From Sphaerotilus microaerophilus (lineage in GTDB: Bacteria > Pseudomonadota > Gammaproteobacteria > Burkholderiales > Burkholderiaceae_C), in the NCBI RefSeq assembly GCF_023734135.1, contig NZ_AP025730.1, forward strand, positions 5,828,001 through 5,892,000: a stretch of DNA of 64,000 nucleotides. Reading direction: 5' to 3'. Position numbers and translations under genes: made by a program. Positions 28,366-37,692 of this stretch are shown here, one piece after another (position 1 is the stretch's first letter; each line of letters begins with the position of its first letter). The notes under the pieces were generated by a model that was given only the letters and a program-made list of their open reading frames with translations, was not told the DNA's origin and did no database searches.

Positions 28366-29069
28366 TCCGCTCCTCCGTCCGCCGCCGCTTTCTTCTGGGC
28401 ATTCGCGCCGTAGCTCTTGAAGGCCTCCAGCACGCGGTCCATCTCGTCGTCGGGCAGCACCACCGGGGTGCCGGTGGCCAGCGCCAGCAGGTACTGCCGG
28501 GCCAGTTCCTCCACCTCCACGCCCAGCGCGAAGGCGGCGCTCAGGTCGGCGGCCACGGTGATCATCCCGTGGTTGGCCAGCAGGCAGGCGCGCCGACCGG
28601 CCAGGGCCTCCAGCGCGTTACGCGAGAGCTCCTCGGTGCCGTAGGTGGCATAGGGCGCGCAGCGGATGTCGCGCCCGCCGGCCACCGCCACCATGTAGTG
28701 GAAGGCGGGCATCGGCCGGCGCTGCACCGCCAGCGCGGTGGCGTGCGTCGGGTGGGCATGCAGCACCGCGCCCACGTCCGGCCGGGCGCAGTAGATGTCG
28801 CGGTGGAAGCGCCACTCCGAGGAGGGCTTGAGCGGCCCGCGCCACTGCGTGCCGCTGGCGTCATCCAGCCGCAGGAAGCACAGGTCCTGCGGGCGCAGGC
28901 GGGTGTAGTCCACGCCGCTGGGGGTGATCAGCATGCCCTCGGCCTCACCGTCGTGCCAGCGCACGCTGAGGTTGCCGGAGGTGCCCTGCGACAGCCCGCT
29001 GGGCGCGAACTTCAGCCCGTGCTCGACCAGCGCGGCGCGCAGTTCGGCTTCCAAGTGTTCTCGGTTCAT
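28362..29069 (-). CDS. Class II aldolase (fuculose-1-phosphate aldolase-like)
   Basis: 235 residues, the normal length of the family. GTSGNLSVRW near residue 30, ITPSGVDYTRLRPQDL, KPSSEWRFHRDIYCARPDVGAVLHAHPTHATAL (quoted in parts: SSEWRFHRDIY with the catalytic Glu, and LHAHPTHATAL with zinc-binding His-x-His) and CLLANHGMI with the third His. L-fuculose-1-phosphate or L-ribulose-5-phosphate type aldolase/epimerase. Overlaps the dehydrogenase stop and the kinase start by 4 bp each. With the ribulokinase-like enzyme it would split or epimerise the phosphorylated sugar. Confidence 0.88.
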   Translation of the reverse strand: MNREHLEAELRAALVEHGLKFAPSGLSQGTSGNLSVRWHDGEAEGMLITPSGVDYTRLRPQDLCFLRLDDASGTQWRGPLKPSSEWRFHRDIYCARPDVGAVLHAHPTHATALAVQRRPMPAFHYMVAVAGGRDIRCAPYATYGTEELSRNALEALAGRRACLLANHGMITVAADLSAAFALGVEVEELARQYLLALATGTPVVLPDDEMDRVLEAFKSYGANAQKKAAADGGAD

Positions 29070-30778
29070 GTCGGGGTTCCTGCCTGGGTACCTGCGTTGG
29101 GCGTGCGCCCGCAGGCGGCGTCCAGCGCCGCGCGTTCGGCGGCAATCAGTTCACGGTAGGCGCGCAGCTCGTTGGCGCAGCGGGCGTCGTCCCAGCCGAG
29201 CTCCGGCGCGATCAGGGCGGCCACCTGCGGGGCCAGCGCCAGGCCGCCGTCGGGCAGCTCGATCGACAGGTGGGTGCGCCGCACCATCACGTCGGCCAGC
29301 GAGCGGGCGCCCTCGGCGCGCACCGCGTGGAGCAGTTCGGCCTTGAGGTAGCGCGGCGCACCGTCGATGGGTTTGGCCAGCGAGGCGTCGCCCTCGGCCA
29401 GCGCCAGCACCTCGTCGATGCGGTCGCCGTGGCGCACCAGCAGCCACTTGACCGTTTCGGCGCTGAGCCGGTGGCGCAGCGCGATCTCGTTATCCCGGCC
29501 CTTCGTCTGCGCCCAGCGCTCGGCGCCGACCAGCGGCAGCGTCGCGGTGCGGCTGGGCGTGGTGATGCCCAGCGGCGCGATCGCGGCGTTCACCGCGTCC
29601 TCGGCCATACGGCGGTAGGTGGTGTACTTGCCGCCGACGATGGTGGTCAGCCCCTTCGGGCCGGGCAGCACCGCGTGGTCGCGCGACAGCGCCGAGGTGG
29701 TGTCCACGCCTTCCACCGGTTTCAGCAACGGCCGCAGCCCGGCGAAGGCGCCCAGCACCTGGTCGGGCCGCACCTTGCGAGACAGGTAGCGATTGAGGTT
29801 GTCCAGCAGGTAGTCGATGTCGGCGCGCTCGGGCACCGGGCGGCCCTTGGCCTGGTCCCAGGGCGTGTCGGTGGTGCCCACCAGCCAGTAGCCGTACCAG
29901 CGCCGGGCGATGATCACCGAGTCGGTGGCGCGCGCCAGGATGCCGGAGTCGGACTGGATCGCCTCGGCCGGCAGCAGCAGGTGCACGCCCTTGGCCGGCT
30001 GGACGCGGAAGGTGTTGGCGCCGGCCAGCTGCTGCAGCTCATCGGCCCAGATGCCGCCGGCGTTGATCACTGCGCGGGCGCGCAGCGTGTGGCGTTGGCC
30101 GGTGTCGCGGTCCTGAATGACCACGCCACTCACCGCAGCGCCCGCCGTGCCGCCATCCGTGCCCGGGGCGTCCTTGACAAAGTCCACCACCGGCGCGCCG
30201 CTGATCACCTTGGTGCCCAGGCGGGCCGCCGTGCGCACCACCGCCAGGGTGTGGCGGGCGTCGTCCATCAGTGCGTCGTAGTAGCGGATGCCGCCCACCG
30301 CGACCGCGTCGTCGATCGACGGGATGTGCGCCTTCAGCCCGGCGCGGCTGAAGTGCTTCTGCAGCGGCACCGCGCCGCCGGGCAGGCCGAAGAGGTCGTA
30401 GAGCGTGATGCCCGCGCCCACGTAGGGGCGCTGCCAGCGGCTGGTGAGCGGGAAGACGAAGGCCTCCGGCCAGGCCATGTGCGGGCAGACCGTCTTGAGC
30501 ATCAGGTCGCGCTCGGCGATGGCGTGGGCGACCAGCTTGAAGTTGAGCTGCTCCAGGTAGCGCAGCCCGCCGTGGAAGGTCTTGCCCGAGCGCGAGGAGG
30601 TGCCGATGGCCAGGTCGCCGGCCTCCACCAGCACCACCGACAGGCCGCGGCTGGCGGCGTCCAGCGCGGCGCCCGCGCCGGTGACGCCCGCGCCGATCAC
30701 CAGCAGGTCGGCGGTGGAAGCCTGTGCAGCGGCAAGGTCGCGTGCGCGCTGGGCGGGGTTGAGGCAGCTGCGGTCCAT
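29066..30778 (-). CDS. GlpD-like FAD-dependent polyol-phosphate dehydrogenase
   Basis: 570 residues from the ATG at 30778; a GTG at 30817, 7 bp after the upstream stop, would add 13. FAD site LLVIGAGVTGAGAALDAASR and GTSSRSGKTFHGGLRYLEQ near the N-terminus, plus GLRPLLKPVEG and the C-terminal GlpD domain, are glycerol-3-phosphate dehydrogenase features. In this setting (FGGY kinase, RpiB, DhaK-like kinase, SorC regulator) it could equally be a D-erythritol-1-phosphate dehydrogenase like EryB, which belongs to the same family. Membrane-peripheral, electrons to quinone. Sits between the 2-hydroxyacid dehydrogenase and the class II aldolase. Confidence 0.85.
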   Translation of the reverse strand: MDRSCLNPAQRARDLAAAQASTADLLVIGAGVTGAGAALDAASRGLSVVLVEAGDLAIGTSSRSGKTFHGGLRYLEQLNFKLVAHAIAERDLMLKTVCPHMAWPEAFVFPLTSRWQRPYVGAGITLYDLFGLPGGAVPLQKHFSRAGLKAHIPSIDDAVAVGGIRYYDALMDDARHTLAVVRTAARLGTKVISGAPVVDFVKDAPGTDGGTAGAAVSGVVIQDRDTGQRHTLRARAVINAGGIWADELQQLAGANTFRVQPAKGVHLLLPAEAIQSDSGILARATDSVIIARRWYGYWLVGTTDTPWDQAKGRPVPERADIDYLLDNLNRYLSRKVRPDQVLGAFAGLRPLLKPVEGVDTTSALSRDHAVLPGPKGLTTIVGGKYTTYRRMAEDAVNAAIAPLGITTPSRTATLPLVGAERWAQTKGRDNEIALRHRLSAETVKWLLVRHGDRIDEVLALAEGDASLAKPIDGAPRYLKAELLHAVRAEGARSLADVMVRRTHLSIELPDGGLALAPQVAALIAPELGWDDARCANELRAYRELIAAERAALDAACGRTPNAGTQAGTPT

Positions 30779-30824
30779 GGGGCGCTCGATGGGCAGGCTG
30801 GGTGGGTTCGTGGTCACGGCCGCG

Positions 30825-31907
30825 TCAACTGGGGTTGAGCGCGGGCTCGCCGGCCAGGTGGCGGCGCAGCTCCTCGGCCACCATCTGCGCGGCGCGCTTG
30901 ACGGTCTGCAGCGAGGCGCCGGCGATGTGCGGCGTGAGCGACACGTTGGGCAGGCGCAGCAGCGGGTCGGTGGGGTCGCAGGGCTCGACGCCGAAGGTCT
31001 CCAGCCCGGCACCGCGCAGGTGGCCCGACGTCAGTGCGGTGTACAGCGCCGCGTAGTCCACCATCGGGCCGCGGGCGGTGTTGATGAAGTAGGCGCCGCG
31101 CTTCATCTTCGCGAAGGCGCTGGCGTTCATGAAGCCGGTGGTCTCGGGCGTCACCCGGGCGTGCAGCGAGACCACGTCGCTCTGGGCCAGCAGGGTGTCG
31201 AAGTCCACCTGCTCGACGCCCGCGGCGCGGTCCGTGTCGTCCAGCGCCACATAGGGGTCGTTGACCAGGATGCGGCAGCCGAAGGGCCGCAGCAGCATGG
31301 TGACCTTCGTGCCGATGTGGCCGTAGCCGATCAGGCCGACGGTCTGGTTGCACAGCTCCTCGCCGGTGAGGTCGGCGCGGTAGAGCTCGCCGCGCCACTG
31401 GCCCTGGCTGAGCGAAGCGTGCCCGGCGGTGAGCAGGCGGGTCTGCGCGAGGATCATGCCGATGGTGAACTCAGCCACCGCGCTGGCGTTGCGCCCCGGC
31501 GCGTTGACCACCTTGACGCCGCGCGCGCGCGCCGCCGCCATGTCGATGTTCACCGGCCCGCCGCGCGAGACGGCGATGAACCTCAGCGCCGGGCAGCGCG
31601 CCAGCATGCCGGTGGTGACCGGCGCGAGGTGGTCGATCAGCACCTCGGCATCACCGATGAAGGCGGCCATCTCGGCCGGGTCGCCCAGGTACTCCTTCAG
31701 GCCCTTCAGGTCGGGGTTGGCCGCCTCGGCTGAATAGCCGTGCGCCATCGGCACGTCCGGCCAGTCCAGCTCCAGCGTGCGCAGGTCCAGCGCGGTGTCG
31801 GGCAGCGCGGCCTTCAGCGCATCGACGAAGAAGTGGGCCTTCATGAAGCGGTCGCCGATCACGGCCACCTTGACGGGGGCGGTGCGGGGGGACGAGGGGG
31901 AAGTCAT
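30825..31907 (-). CDS. D-isomer specific 2-hydroxyacid dehydrogenase
   Basis: 360 residues from the ATG at 31907. NAD-binding motif VGLIGYGHIGTKVTMLLRPFG near residue 165 (G-x-G-x-x-G form), catalytic residues in the family order: Arg in NTARGPMVDYAAL, Glu in GLETFGVEPCDPTDPLL and His in NVSLTPHIAGAS. Substrate domain folds around it (residues 1-120 and C-terminus). Start overlaps the upstream kinase by 4 bp. Such enzymes reduce or oxidise 2-keto/2-hydroxy acids; here it may handle a sugar acid by-product of polyol oxidation. The substrate is not visible from sequence. Confidence 0.88.
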   Translation of the reverse strand: MTSPSSPRTAPVKVAVIGDRFMKAHFFVDALKAALPDTALDLRTLELDWPDVPMAHGYSAEAANPDLKGLKEYLGDPAEMAAFIGDAEVLIDHLAPVTTGMLARCPALRFIAVSRGGPVNIDMAAARARGVKVVNAPGRNASAVAEFTIGMILAQTRLLTAGHASLSQGQWRGELYRADLTGEELCNQTVGLIGYGHIGTKVTMLLRPFGCRILVNDPYVALDDTDRAAGVEQVDFDTLLAQSDVVSLHARVTPETTGFMNASAFAKMKRGAYFINTARGPMVDYAALYTALTSGHLRGAGLETFGVEPCDPTDPLLRLPNVSLTPHIAGASLQTVKRAAQMVAEELRRHLAGEPALNPS

Positions 31908-33523
31908 GCGCGGGAGTCCTGAGCGGTGTTTGGTGAAGTCGGGCGGTGCGCGGCGCGCAGGCCAGCCAGCCGCTGCCAGGCCGGCCGGCCGCGCGCGGCC
32001 AGGTCCTGGTAGACGGGGAAGAGGTCGTCGTAGAGCGCACTGTGCTGCGCGTCGGGGGGGGTCAGCTCCTCGCCGAGCTGGGCGTCCACCCAGCCGGGCA
32101 GCGCGGCGGCCACGTCCGGCAGCAGACCGATGCCCACGGCGGCGCAGATCGCCGCACCGGCGGCACCGCACTCCTCACGGTGCGAGACGCGCACCGGCCG
32201 GCCGGTGACGCTGGCCAGCAGCTGGCGCAGCGCCGGGCTGCGCGCCGCGCCGCCGGACAGGCGGATCTCCTCGGGCAGCGGGCCCAGCGCGCTGTAGCAG
32301 TCCCGCGCGGCCAGGCAGATGCCCTCGAAGACGGCGCGGGCGGTGCCGGCCAGGCCGAGGGTGGTGTTGAAGCCCGTGAGCTGGGCGCGCGCATCGCCAT
32401 CGACGAAGGGGCCGCGCTCGCCGTTGTCGGCGATGTAGGGGTGGAAGACGGCCTGCGCCGGGGCGGCCTCCAGCACCATCGCGTTCAGGCGCTGCAGCAG
32501 CTCGCCCTTGGCGGGCGGCGCGGCGCCGGCCAGGCGCAGGGCGTCGGTCAGCAGGGCCAGCAGCCAGTCGATGTTCAGCGTCGCGGCCATGTGCGACATC
32601 AGCCGCGCCTGCGCACCGGGCAGCGGCATCAGCATGGTGTAGCCGGCCTCGGCGCTGGGGCGGATGTCCTCGGGCCGGTCGCTGACCCAGCCGTGCATGC
32701 CGGTGCTGCCCAGGATGGAGCAGCCGACGCGGCGCAGGCGGCCCTCGCGGTCGAAGGCCACGCCGCCGCCGCCCAGCACGGTGGCCGGCACGTCCATGAT
32801 CGGCAGCACCACGGGCGTGCCCGCGCGCAGGCCGCAGTCGGCCGCGGCCTGGGGGGTCAGCGGGGCGTGGTGGCGCGTGCCGTCGACGATCGGCGGCAGC
32901 AGCCGCTTCAGGTCGGCCAGGCCGAGCAGGGCCAGCGTCTCGTCGTCGTAGGCGCGGCTGCGCCAGGCGCCGAAGGTGAAGACGCCCTCGCAGGGGCTGG
33001 TGGCGCGCTCGCCGGTGAAGCGGAAGTAGAGCCAGTCCTTGCAGTGCAGCGCGGTGGCGGCGCGGGCGAGGCGCTCGGGCTGGCGCTCGCGCAGCCAGAG
33101 CAGGTGGCTGCTCTGCATCGAGGGGTTCAGCGCGGTGCCGCTGCGCTCGGCCAGCGGCGCCGCGGCCGGGCTGGCGCGCAGCGCACGCACCTGCGGGGCG
33201 CTGCGGCCGTCCAGCCAGAGCATCGCCGGGCCGACCGGCTCGCCCGCGGCGTCGATCAGCCAGGTGCCGTCGCCCTGCGCGGTGGCGGCGATCGCCGCGG
33301 TGCGCTCGGCCAGCCCCGGCAGCTGCTCGCCCAGGGCGCGCAGCGTGGCGGCGGTGTCCGCCCAGGTGCCGGCCAGGTCCTGCTCGGCCGCGCCATCGGC
33401 ACCCAGCCGCACCGTGTTCGGCGTGCTGGCCACCGCGAGCTGGCGGCCGTCGAGGTCGAAGGCCACCGCCTTGATGACGGAGGTGCCCGCGTCGATGCCG
33501 ATGAGGATGTCTTGCGAAGCCAT
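31904..33523 (-). CDS. FGGY-family kinase, erythritol-kinase-like (EryA type)
   Basis: 539 residues. ILIGIDAGTSVIKAVAFDL at the N-terminus, ATAQGDGTWLIDAAGEPVGP, SILGSTGMHGWVS in the second phosphate-binding region, and [20 protein letters not shown] for the adenosine motif. The IDAGTSVIK opening and the GQGDGTWLID-like segment recall erythritol kinase EryA as I know it, so a tetritol or pentitol is a reasonable guess. It is much longer than the second FGGY kinase at 27016 (539 against 449) and only distantly alike, so the two probably act on different molecules. 12 bp after the ATPase gene. Confidence 0.82.
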   Translation of the reverse strand: MASQDILIGIDAGTSVIKAVAFDLDGRQLAVASTPNTVRLGADGAAEQDLAGTWADTAATLRALGEQLPGLAERTAAIAATAQGDGTWLIDAAGEPVGPAMLWLDGRSAPQVRALRASPAAAPLAERSGTALNPSMQSSHLLWLRERQPERLARAATALHCKDWLYFRFTGERATSPCEGVFTFGAWRSRAYDDETLALLGLADLKRLLPPIVDGTRHHAPLTPQAAADCGLRAGTPVVLPIMDVPATVLGGGGVAFDREGRLRRVGCSILGSTGMHGWVSDRPEDIRPSAEAGYTMLMPLPGAQARLMSHMAATLNIDWLLALLTDALRLAGAAPPAKGELLQRLNAMVLEAAPAQAVFHPYIADNGERGPFVDGDARAQLTGFNTTLGLAGTARAVFEGICLAARDCYSALGPLPEEIRLSGGAARSPALRQLLASVTGRPVRVSHREECGAAGAAICAAVGIGLLPDVAAALPGWVDAQLGEELTPPDAQHSALYDDLFPVYQDLAARGRPAWQRLAGLRAAHRPTSPNTAQDSRA

Positions 33524-33535
33524 GTGCTCAGCGCC

Positions 33536-34687
33536 TCAGCGGAGGTCCGCCCCGTGTACCAGCGCCTTCTCGCTGTCGCTGTCGAACAGGTGCAGCGCCT
33601 CGGTGGGCAGGCACAGGCCGACGCCACTGCCGTCGGCCAGGTCCACCGCGCCGTCGGTGACCACCAGCAGGGTGTGGCCGCCCAGGTCGATGCCGACGTG
33701 GCTCTGGTCGCCCTGCCATTGGTTGAAGGCCAGCGTGCCCTGCACCGGGTTGGCGCAGTCGGCGGTGCGGCCCAGGCTGACCTTGTGCGGGCGCACGCCC
33801 AGGTGCACCTTCTGGCCGTCGTGCAGCGCGGCGGCATTGACGACGCGGTCGAGCGCGCCGAAGCTCACCCGCAGCGCGATGCCGGCATCGCCCTGGGCGT
33901 GCACCAGCGCGTCCAGCCGGCCGTCCTGCAGCGCCAGCCGGGCGGGCAGCAGGTTCATCGCCGGCTCGCCGATGAAGCCGGCGACGAAGAGGTTGGCCGG
34001 GCGCTCCTTCAGATCCTCCGGCGAGGCGAACTGCTGCAGCACGCCGTTGCTCATCACCGCGATGCGGTCGGACAGCGCCACCGCCTCGGTCTGGTCGTGG
34101 GTGACGAACACCGAGGTCATGCGGTGCTCGATCAGGTACTCCTTGATGCGCCCGCGCAGCACCGCACGCAGCTGCGGTTCGAGCTGGCTCATCGGCTCGT
34201 CGAGCAGCCAGAGGTCGGCCGGGCGCACCAGCGCGCGCGCCAGGCTCACGCGCTGCTGCTGGCCGCCCGACAGCGTGGGCGGGTAGGCCTCCAGGATGTC
34301 GGTGATCTCCAGCAGCTCGGCGATGTGCTGCACGCGCTTGCGCACCTCCGGGCGCGGCATCTTGCTGCGCAGCAGGCTGAAGGCGATGTTGTTGGCCACC
34401 GTCAGCGGCGGATACAGCGCATAGCCTTCGAAGGCCATCGCCACGTTGCGCTCGGCCGGCTTGAGGTCGTTGATGACCCGCTCGCCGATGCGGACCTGGC
34501 CTTCGCTGACCGACTCGAAGCCGGCCACCATGCGCAGCGTGCTGGTCTTGCCGCAGCCGGAGCTGCCCAGCAGCGAGATGATCTCGCCGTCGTGGACGGC
34601 CATGTCCACCGCCTTGACGGCGCGGTTGTCCGCCTTGCCTTTCTCGCGGTAGATCTTGCTGACCTTGTCGAGGGTGAGTGCCGCCAT
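33536..34687 (-). CDS. ABC importer ATPase 1 (MalK/UgpC-like, altered Q-loop)
   Basis: 383 residues, start with AAGGAG upstream. NBD at 1-235 and a C-terminal TOBE/OB regulatory part. Walker A GSSGCGKTS (41-49), signature LSGGQQQR (139-146), Walker B WLLDEP with Glu164, switch His197 in VFVTHDQTEA: all intact. The Q-loop reads MAFEGYALYP, with Glu87 where MalK has Gln, and the D-loop reads SQLE instead of SNLD. Paired with the more degenerate ATPase at 34749, it would form a heterodimer energising the two permeases. Two unlike ATPases in one polyol importer are known from the rhizobial glycerol transporter GlpSTPQV, which this locus resembles. Confidence 0.88.
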   Translation of the reverse strand: MAALTLDKVSKIYREKGKADNRAVKAVDMAVHDGEIISLLGSSGCGKTSTLRMVAGFESVSEGQVRIGERVINDLKPAERNVAMAFEGYALYPPLTVANNIAFSLLRSKMPRPEVRKRVQHIAELLEITDILEAYPPTLSGGQQQRVSLARALVRPADLWLLDEPMSQLEPQLRAVLRGRIKEYLIEHRMTSVFVTHDQTEAVALSDRIAVMSNGVLQQFASPEDLKERPANLFVAGFIGEPAMNLLPARLALQDGRLDALVHAQGDAGIALRVSFGALDRVVNAAALHDGQKVHLGVRPHKVSLGRTADCANPVQGTLAFNQWQGDQSHVGIDLGGHTLLVVTDGAVDLADGSGVGLCLPTEALHLFDSDSEKALVHGADLR

Positions 34688-34748
34688 CGCGGGCTCCTTG
34701 TCAGATTGTCAGAGGCTCAGGATTCGGGGAAGCCGGGGCCCGGTGGGC

Positions 34749-35876
34749 TCACAGCCGGGCGCCGGTGGCGCGGTCGAAGAACATCGCGCGGCCCGGCACC
34801 AGCGTGGCCCAGCCGGGCAGGCGCTCGCGGCGGCCGGCCAGCGCCGGGTCTTCCGGCCGGCTGGAGAGGATCTCGGCCCCCGCCGCGCCCTGGCCCGCCT
34901 TGAGCAGGGTGACGGTGCGCACGTTGATGGGCATCACCGCCTCCAGCGCCACCGGCAGCGCGCCGGGCTGCTCCTGGGTGCTGAAGACCACGTCCTCGGG
35001 GCGCACGCCCAGCACGCAGGCGCGGCCGATCAGCTCGGGCCGGGCTTGCGGGCGCAGGTCGTCCAGGCGCACCGGCAGGCCGCCGATATCCACCGCCAGC
35101 GCGTCGCCATCGACCCGCGGGGTGACCTCGAAGAGGTTGATCGGCGGGTCGCCGAACAGGCGCGCCACCTCGCGGGTGCGCGGGTTGCGGTAGATGCCGT
35201 GCGGCGAGTCGATCTGCTGGAACCTGCCGTCCACCAGCACGCCGATGCGGTCGCCGAGCGCCAGCGCCTCGCGGTAGTCCTGCGTCACGTAGAGCACCGT
35301 GGAGCCGAAGGCCTTGAACAGCTTCGGGAACTCCAGCCGCATCTCGAAGCGGATCTTGGCGTCCACGTTGCGCAGCGGGTCGTCCAGCAGCAGCACCGGC
35401 GGGCGGTGCACCAGGCTGCGGCCCAGCGAGGTGCGCTGCTTCTGGCCGTTGGACAGCTGCTTGGGCAGGTGCGTGAGCACGTGGTCGATCTTCAGCAGCC
35501 GGGCCACTTCCAGCACCCGCGCCGCCACCTCGGCCTCGGCCATCCTGCGCGCCCGCAGCGGGCTGGCGATGTTCTCGAAGGCCGTGAGGTGCGGGTAGAG
35601 CGCGAAGTTCTGGAAGGCCATCGCGACGCCGCGGGACTCCGGGCCCACCTCGCCGACGTCCTCGCCGCCGATGTGGATGCTGCCGGCGTCGGGCTCCATC
35701 ACGCCGGCGATCTGCCGCAGCAGCGTGGTCTTGCCGCTGCCGGAGCCGCCGAACACCACCAGGCATTCGCCCTGGCGCACCTCGAGGTCCAGGCCGTCGA
35801 GCACGCGCTTCTTGCCGAAGGCCTTGGTCAGGCCGGAGATCTTCAGGTAGGACATGGGGTTGGGATCGGTTTCCAT
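34749..35876 (-). CDS. ABC importer ATPase 2 (degenerate catalytic motifs)
   Basis: 375 residues (ATG 35876; a second ATG at 35855 is possible). NBD with intact Walker A GSGSGKTT (44-51) and Q-loop Gln89 (AMAFQNFALYP), but three core positions differ from consensus. The signature is LSNGQKQR, Walker B is LLLDDPLRNVDA with Asp166 for the catalytic Glu, and the switch region is LYVTQDYREA with Gln199 for His. The C-terminal TOBE domain is present. It can probably bind ATP but hydrolyse it poorly, and would rely on ATPase 1. Sits directly after the second permease (15 bp). Confidence 0.88.
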   Translation of the reverse strand: METDPNPMSYLKISGLTKAFGKKRVLDGLDLEVRQGECLVVFGGSGSGKTTLLRQIAGVMEPDAGSIHIGGEDVGEVGPESRGVAMAFQNFALYPHLTAFENIASPLRARRMAEAEVAARVLEVARLLKIDHVLTHLPKQLSNGQKQRTSLGRSLVHRPPVLLLDDPLRNVDAKIRFEMRLEFPKLFKAFGSTVLYVTQDYREALALGDRIGVLVDGRFQQIDSPHGIYRNPRTREVARLFGDPPINLFEVTPRVDGDALAVDIGGLPVRLDDLRPQARPELIGRACVLGVRPEDVVFSTQEQPGALPVALEAVMPINVRTVTLLKAGQGAAGAEILSSRPEDPALAGRRERLPGWATLVPGRAMFFDRATGARL

Positions 35877-35891
35877 GGTCGATGTGCCCGG

Positions 35892-36746
35892 TCAGCCTTT
35901 CACCGCGCCGAGGCTCAGGCCTTCGACGAGGTAGCGCTGCGCGAACATCGCGATGGTGGCGGTGGGGATCACGCTGAGCATCAGCGCCGCGGCGATCTGG
36001 CCGTACTGGATGCCGCTGGCGGTGATGAAGGCCATCGCGCCCACGGTCACCGGCTGCACGCTGGAGCTGCCCAGGATCAGCGCGAAGACGAAGTTGTTCC
36101 ACGCGAAGATGAAGCTCAGCAGCCCGGCCGCCGCGATGCCCGGGCGGGCCAGCGGGATGGCGATCTTGAAGAAGCTCTTCATCCAGCTGTGGCCGTCCAG
36201 GCGGTAGGCGTGCTCGATGTCGGGGCTGATGTCCTCGAAGTAGCCGCGCACGATCCAGAGGATCAGCGGCAGCGTGATGAGCTGGTAGACCCAGATCAGG
36301 CCGACGTAGGTGTCGTACAGGCCGATCTCCTGGAAGTACAGCTGCAGCGGCAGCAGCACCAGGATGGGCGGCGCGAAGCGGAAGCTCAGCAGCGTGAAGG
36401 CGATGTCCTCGCCCAGGCGGAACTTGAAGCGGGCAAAGGCGTAGGCCGCCGGCACGCCCAGGATCAGCGACAGGATCACCGACGCGCTCGACAGCAGCAG
36501 GCTGTTGCCGAGGTTGCGGATGTAGTCGCTGGTGAGCGTGCCCACGTCGGTCTTCAGCTCGCCGCGGATCAGCGAGCTGTAGTTGTCCAGCGTGGGGTCG
36601 AAGGCCAGGCTGGGCGTGGCGCGCAGGATGTCCTGGTTCGTCATGAAGCTCATCAGGAGCACCCAGACGAAGGGGAACAGGAAGAACAGGCCGACGGCCA
36701 CCCGCGCCAGGATGCGCAGGCCGCGCCAGAAGGTTGCAGAGGTCAT
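35892..36746 (-). CDS. ABC sugar/polyol importer permease (MalG-like)
   Basis: 284 residues from the ATG at 36746 with GGAGAG upstream. Six membrane helices: about 10-32, 78-105, 112-135, 145-165, 190-215, 245-268. The cytoplasmic EAA-type loop is DISPDIEHAYRLDGHSWMKS, with the Asp-Gly of the coupling helix. N-terminal FPFVWVLLMSFMTNQDI is typical of MalG-class permeases. It pairs with the permease gene 19 bp upstream. Confidence 0.92.
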   Translation of the reverse strand: MTSATFWRGLRILARVAVGLFFLFPFVWVLLMSFMTNQDILRATPSLAFDPTLDNYSSLIRGELKTDVGTLTSDYIRNLGNSLLLSSASVILSLILGVPAAYAFARFKFRLGEDIAFTLLSFRFAPPILVLLPLQLYFQEIGLYDTYVGLIWVYQLITLPLILWIVRGYFEDISPDIEHAYRLDGHSWMKSFFKIAIPLARPGIAAAGLLSFIFAWNNFVFALILGSSSVQPVTVGAMAFITASGIQYGQIAAALMLSVIPTATIAMFAQRYLVEGLSLGAVKG

Positions 36747-36765
36747 GTGGGGTCTCTCCGGGGCG

Positions 36766-37692
36766 TCAGGCCTGGCCACGGGCGCGTTGGCGCAGCTTGA
36801 GCCAGTGCTTGATGAACAGCGTCGACAGCGCGTAGGTGATGGCCCAGAGCACCAGCACCAGGGCGGCGGACTTGCCGATGTTGGAGAAGCTGAACGCTTC
36901 GAGGTAGGCCTGCACCTGGAAGACGGTGAGCGAGTCGCCCGGGCCACCCTGCGTCATCGAGTAGATGATGTCGAACTGCTGGATCGAGTCGAGCATGCGG
37001 AACATGCCGGCCGTCAGGATGTAGGGCAGCAACATCGGCAGCGTGATACGGAAGAAGACGAAGCTGCCCGGCACGCCGTCGAGCTCCGCGGCCTCGAAGG
37101 GCTGGCGCGGCAGCGCGCGCAGGCCGGCCAGCAGCAGCACGGTGATGAAGGGCGTGTAGACCCAGGTGTCCACCAGCACCACGGTGAACATGGCGGATTC
37201 GGGCCGCGAGGACCAGCCGAAGTCGTCGATGCCCACCTGCCGCAGCAGCCAGTTCAGCACGCCGAAGCCGGGGTTGGTCATCAGCTTCCACATCAGGCTG
37301 GCGATCGCGGGGGCCACCATCAGCGGCAGGATCAGCAGCACGCTCATCGCGTTATTGACCGCATTGCGCTTCTGCAGCAGCAGGGCGATGCCCAGGCCGA
37401 GCAGCAGCTGCACGCCCACGGTGGCGACCGTGTAGGTGAGCGACACCCGCACCGTGTTCCAGAAGGCCTCGTCGGTGAACAGGGCGATGTAGTTGTCGAA
37501 CCAGACGTAGCCGCGCGCGTCCGGGAACGACAGGTTGTAGCGCTGGAACGAGTAGCCCACCGCGGTGAAGAAGGGCACCAGGATGCCGATGCACACCAGC
37601 AGCGCGGGCAGGCTCAGCAGGTAGGGCAGCAGGCGCTGCATGCGCAGCTTGCGCACGGGCTTGCCGGGAGAAGACATCGTCAGGGAGGACAT
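36766..37692 (-). CDS. ABC sugar/polyol importer permease (MalF/UgpA-like)
   Basis: 308 residues. Six membrane helices, first at about 21-43 (YLLSLPALLVCIGILVPFF). The EAA loop LPRQPFEAAELDGVPGSFVF carries the canonical E-A-A-x-x-D-G. FQRYNLSFPDARGYVWFDNY and DSIQQFDIIYSMTQGGPGDS are usual in this permease class. Forms the membrane channel with the MalG-like protein. A 160-bp gap without any gene separates it from the binding-protein gene, where an mRNA stabilising hairpin could lie, but I see no clear one. Confidence 0.92.
   Translation of the reverse strand: MSSLTMSSPGKPVRKLRMQRLLPYLLSLPALLVCIGILVPFFTAVGYSFQRYNLSFPDARGYVWFDNYIALFTDEAFWNTVRVSLTYTVATVGVQLLLGLGIALLLQKRNAVNNAMSVLLILPLMVAPAIASLMWKLMTNPGFGVLNWLLRQVGIDDFGWSSRPESAMFTVVLVDTWVYTPFITVLLLAGLRALPRQPFEAAELDGVPGSFVFFRITLPMLLPYILTAGMFRMLDSIQQFDIIYSMTQGGPGDSLTVFQVQAYLEAFSFSNIGKSAALVLVLWAITYALSTLFIKHWLKLRQRARGQA

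Noticed and set aside
31946..34903. A 985-residue open frame antisense to the kinase and ATPase genes
   Set aside because: Long open antisense frames are expected at this GC content; it crosses two well-supported genes and their gap, and its sequence is Ala/Gln/Arg/His-rich with no motif.
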